Below, piece by piece: positions 60,411 through 64,000 of a stretch of 64,000 bases of DNA (its first letter is position 1; the number at the start of each line of letters is the position of its first letter). The position numbers and the translations under genes are program-made. The DNA comes from Medicago truncatula. Its lineage: Eukaryota; Streptophyta; Magnoliopsida; Fabales; Fabaceae. The stretch is taken from the NCBI RefSeq assembly GCF_003473485.1, contig NC_053049.1:13268001-13332000 (forward strand), in the 5' to 3' direction. The notes under the pieces are model-generated. The model was not told the origin of the DNA. It was given only the letters and a program-made list of their open reading frames with translations, and searched no databases.

Positions 60411-60865
60411 AAAATAGTATTAAAATCAAGACAAGTCAAAGAGTTGGACCGGCGCAAATGAAAGTCGACGAAAGAATGAAGTTTGATGCGGTTCAATAAC
60501 CGATCCAATGTTAACTATTGAATGCTTAAAAAAAATTTTGGATTGTGCTCCTTCCAAACAATCTAAATAGTATCCAACCATACAGCTTGAACCTCCAAAT
60601 TGAACCGCATGTTCCAAAACATCAACTGGGTTAATAGTTGAAACACGCGGTTGATGTTTTGGAACACGCAGTTCAATTTGGAGGTTCAAACTGTATGGTT
60701 GGATACTATTTAGATTGTTTGGAAGGAGCACAATCCAAGATTTTTTTTAAGCATACAATAGTTAACATTGGATCGGTTATTGAACCGCATCAAACTTCAT
60801 TCTTTCGTCGACTTTCATTTGCGCCGGTCCAACTCTTTGACTTGTCTTGATTTTAATACTATTTT
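60411..60865. repeat. Near-perfect inverted repeat, 216-bp arms, 23-bp loop
   Basis: Arms 60411-60626 and 60650-60865 are equal in length and differ at about 5 positions (about 98% identity by eye). The loop is TGGGTTAATAGTTGAAACAC plus GCG. The arms are not AT-only and hold GTTGGACCGGCGCAAATGAA and CAACTGCGT-like segments. No transposase is present. Transcription would give a long hairpin RNA. It could be a young foldback MITE or an inverted duplication of a larger sequence. Confidence 0.9.
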
Positions 60866-61975
60866 CACCCCTTACAAACAAATGTATAATTGAATCTTCT
60901 TTCCTGTAACCTCCAGCGTAGGTCATTCAGACATGAATCACCATCCCATGACAAGATAAATTGTCTATTCGAAATCCCCATATAGTAGACTCATTTATGT
61001 TTTTCTGCAATAAGGTTTTGAGGTTTATACTTACTTTTATTTTATACATACGCTAGTTGTTTGCTATGCGTAATTCTATTTTATGCTTTTTGTAGTTTTA
61101 TGATTTGTCTTCTTATCATGGAAGGAACTAGAAGGGGGACCAGCAATGGCCAAGATCCCCAAAACTTTTGAGAAAAAAAAAAAACTATAGTAGTATGTTA
61201 TTGTATTTTTCAGTCTCAATATTTATTTTTTGTGAACTTTTATACGATATTGTATAATGATCTTCTTTTGACTCAATATGTTTGTCCTTGTACAAAAATC
61301 TTTAACATTGAAAAAGAGAAGAGTTTTTTCTCCAATTTATAGAAGAATCTTAGAAAAATCGAATCGTTGCTTCTAAATTTGTTTTCACACTCTCAACCAC
61401 TACAAAAGGTTCACCTGTTGCGATTGCGTCCTCCTACGTTCTCATTTTCATATTTTCTTTCAAAGCTATTTAAATATCATTTTAGTCTTGTCATTTTCTG
61501 ACAAACCTTAAGATACTCAACTTTCTTATATCTTTAAAATTTCTTATAATTTTGGATATCTATTACTAATTTTGAATATACCTTATAATTTCTTAAATAT
61601 CTTGTATATATCATGCATTTAAAAATTTAATTATTCTTCAATAAATTATACTTTCAACTCGGTCCCTCGTAAGCTAAATTCATGACTCCGTCACTTCTTC
61701 TCACTAAAGTATGGTGACCCCCACATCCACTAGAGTGTGCAATAAGCTATAAGTAATAATCAATATTATATTATATGAGAAAATAAAGTTAGTGTTGAGT
61801 GAAGTTTTTACGTTTCTGAAAATTGAAACAGATATTGAAACAGAAAGTCTCCTACAGGTTAATTAGCAATATTTATACAGAAGGAAATTGGTTGTTCATT
61901 GGAAAAAATAATAAATCTTGAAAGGTAACAAGAGTCGAGAAACCAGCATAAATGACCAAATATTTCTAAGGTCTT
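60866..61975. other. Intergenic, possible decayed hAT-type element
   Basis: GGAAGGAACTAGAAGGGGGA at 61120 and CATGACTCCGTCACTTCTTC near 61680 are loosely like the two ends of a hAT element (compare 37482-39639), about 570 bp apart. No target duplication was found. Nothing else was recognised. Confidence 0.3.
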
Positions 61976-62139
61976 GTTAATTTGTGCCCTAAGAGCACAA
62001 GATAAGAAACTAAATAAAGAATTTTAGAAATTATGCATTCATAACCTTAAAAACTTAAAAACTTATATTTTCAATATAATATTTATTATTTAATTTTATT
62101 TTAAAATCCTTATCTTATGCACTAAAGGCACAAATTAAC
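61976..62139. mobile_element. MITE with GTTAATTTGTGCC ends
   Basis: GTTAATTTGTGCCCTAAGAG...CACAAGATAAG on the left is mirrored on the right by GTTAATTTGTGCCTTTAGTG...CATAAGATAAG in reverse complement. TIRs are about 31 bp with few mismatches and the total is 164 bp. Relatives occur around 35800-35960 and 52440-52615. Confidence 0.75.
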
Positions 62140-62522
62140 ATTTTCCATATTTCTATTAGAACGGTCTTCAAATTGAAAACTATATTAATGCACATGTAAT
62201 AACATTAATATCAAATATATCTTGACCATAGAATTACAGTAACATTAATGTAACATTTTTTTTTTTTTTTAGGGAATGTAACATGTATCTTGAAGCTCAA
62301 TACATTTTGAAAACTCAAATCTAGTGTCGAAAATGATAAGCCATTTAAGGCTTAAATAAGGCCTAACACAATCACTAGCAGGTCTAGTTCTATATGACTT
62401 CATTGACATTTTCCTTCGAACATTTACCATTTAAGATTTGATCAAAATCACAACGTAGCCCATATTTAACAACTTTGATGGTAGCCTCTAGTTGAAATAA
62501 GTACTAGAGCTTATCTAGTTGA

Positions 62523-62780
62523 ACTAACACTCGTCGAGGACAATGTGATTGGCCCCGGTGCTGCGGGTACAGATGAGAGGGGAGGAGGGGAGAAGTCGGA
62601 TAACGTTGGCGTCGACGGGGCAGAGACCGGTAGTAACAATGGCGGCGATGGAGGAAATGTGTTGAGGATTTGTGGATATGAATTGGTGGAGTGAGGAAAG
62701 GGAAGTAGGGTTTATAATGTGGATGTTTTGAGAAGGATTTTTTGTTCAATGCTACTACCGCTGCTGTTTTGATTTGCCAT
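62523..62780 (-). pseudogene. HPR3-like pseudogene, truncated exon 1
   Basis: On the minus strand ATG at 62780 gives MANQNSSGSSIEQ. A deletion then shifts the frame, after which homology resumes as NIHIINPTSLSSLHQFISTN, SSIAAIVTTGL, VDANVIRLLPSSPLICTRST and GANHIVLDEC, followed by a stop. These match residues about 40-120 of copies A and B (the GTDHIDL motif has become GANHIVL). The rest of exon 1 and all of exon 2 are missing. It is closer to copy B (HILNPSSLPPLHQF) than to copy A. Confidence 0.85.
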
Positions 62781-62943
62781 TGACTTTGAGTATAGTCTTA
62801 GGTTGAATGAAGATAGTGCATCATTGAGTTTATTTATCTCCTATAATAATTAGTTGACCACTCAATAGACTCTACATATGATCACGTTTTTTTAAAATGT
62901 TAAATGTTAGGAACACTCCTTTTAAAACAACCAAACCATAGTA

Positions 62944-63198
62944 CTTCCTCCGTCCTATAATAGATCATTTAGTTGACTCCGACACACGTATCAATGCATA
63001 TGTTTTATCTTTGATATCTTCAATTCTCTACTAAAAAAAATTATGAAAATTTAATATTTTAAAAATATTCATCGAGACGAATCTAACATCTTACATGATA
63101 TTATTTATCTTTGTAAATTGATAGAAAAATATGGTCAAAGTATGTTAAGTCAATAATGCATATTGTCAAATAGGTCATTTACTGAGGGACGGAGGGAG
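62944..63198. mobile_element. Stowaway MITE
   Basis: CTTCCTCCGTCC and the mirrored GGACGGAGGGAG are each flanked by TA (62942-62943 and 63199-63200), the Tc1/mariner-type duplication. It is 255 bp and non-coding. Confidence 0.88.
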
Positions 63199-63471
63199 TA
63201 GTTTTGAGTAGTATATTTTCTTTTGTTATTCTTGGAATAAGTTTTATAAAAAACATAAAAACAAATTTCATTGGTTATTAATTATTGATATTTGATATAA
63301 TGAAAGGGAGAGCAAAATTAATGAAATTTTCATTTAATTTCTCTTTGTAAAAGATATTTTTTAAAATAACATAATTAAATATGATAAAAGTTAGTTTTTT
63401 TAGCTTATAATTTGGGACAAAATAAAAATGAGTTTTTTCTTATAACTTGGGACGGAGGGAGTATTTTATTA

Positions 63472-63765
63472 CTTCATCCATCTTTGTATGTAATCACTCA
63501 TTTGACTAAAAATTTGTCTCTAAATATAAATCTCTTTTCAAATTAGTAGATGAATTTATTGTTTTTTTCTTTCCTAAAAATACATTTGATTAATACTAAT
63601 AAATTATCTTGAAATATGAAAAGTCAAACTAAATACAAATACAAACAAATGACAATATGGTAATATTTCCATACAAAATAGACACATTAATCGCACAAAA
63701 AACTTTTCTTTAAGAAATGTGAAGAAAAAAAAACAAAAGGGGTTTATATATAGGGGCGAAGGGAG
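63472..63765. mobile_element. Second Stowaway-like MITE, with an orphan end beside it
   Basis: The left CTTCATCCATC and the mirrored right GGGGCGAAGGGAG are flanked by TA (63470-63471 and 63766-63767). Just before it, GGGACGGAGGGAGTA (63450-63462) is the right end of another Stowaway whose left end I could not find. Confidence 0.75.
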
Positions 63766-64000
63766 TATAATTTGTTGACTGCTTAATAGACTTTTCAAAA
63801 TCGACAATTTTTTTGAAAAGATAAATGTTATGAACATTTTATTTTTATCGCAAAAAAACACTTTATTTTTAACATTTTTCTAAGACACAATTAGGTGAAA
63901 CTCATGTGGGATTTGTTTTTTTCGGTAAGATTCATTTCTAAAGAGTGAGATTCACGTGTGTTTCACTCAATAATAAAGTGAGTGTTAAAGCAAGTGTTAA

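Noticed and set aside
60426..60850. Nearly identical open frames on both strands (CLEGAQSKIFFKHS)
   Set aside because: They are the two arms of one inverted repeat read from opposite sides. There is no evidence of coding.

Overview
Plant nuclear DNA, most likely from a legume of the temperate clade (Medicago, Trifolium, Pisum, Vicia). The evidence is AT-rich sequence, genes with introns, legume-type tRNA-derived SINEs, a TGTCATACCCC-type Ogre/Athila-like LTR, and many MITEs that include Stowaway and long-TIR Mutator types. The species itself is an inference.

Confident or probable genes, left to right. (1) The 3' part of a DEP + DUF547 protein gene (1914-4486, +); its first exons are not visible in the window. 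(2) An unrecognised two-exon gene for a small membrane protein (18448-19203, +), behind a leader repeated about three times. (3) SAP18, a histone deacetylase complex subunit (19907-23434, +, 5 exons). (4) GAUT1-type homogalacturonan galacturonosyltransferase (25161-32508, +, 10 exons, 673 codons, one GC-AG intron). (5) Gibberellin 20-oxidase (41095-43624, -, 3 exons, 372 codons). (6, 7) Two tandem HPR3-like D-2-hydroxyacid dehydrogenases (50467-51562 and 54830-56231, both -, 2 exons), with a decayed third copy at 62523-62780 (-). The genes belong to separate pathways: pectin synthesis, gibberellin synthesis, chromatin, and hydroxypyruvate or hydroxyphenylpyruvate reduction. Apart from the HPR3-like cluster, nothing suggests they are functionally linked.

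Most of the rest is layered transposon debris. From about 8.4 to 17.1 kb there is a dead Mutator-like (MULE) transposase that carried a C-terminal OTU-protease-like domain. It is cut into four pieces by three separate insertions. The third insertion is itself nested: a palindromic MITE holds a 2.9-kb solo LTR (5-bp target duplication CACGG), and the LTR holds a further inverted-repeat element. At 36.9-39.8 kb a LINE on the minus strand is split by an internally deleted hAT transposon with a clean 8-bp target duplication. At 46.2-50.2 kb a 4-kb foldback-like element has long inverted arms, and its right arm contains three tandem units of about 280 bp. At 60.4-60.9 kb lies an inverted repeat with 216-bp arms differing at about 5 positions and a 23-bp loop.

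I found no tRNA, rRNA or CRISPR locus. The most interesting items are the OTU-carrying MULE and its nesting order, the foldback element, the near-perfect hairpin, the GC-AG intron in GAUT1, and the HPR3-like birth-and-decay cluster.
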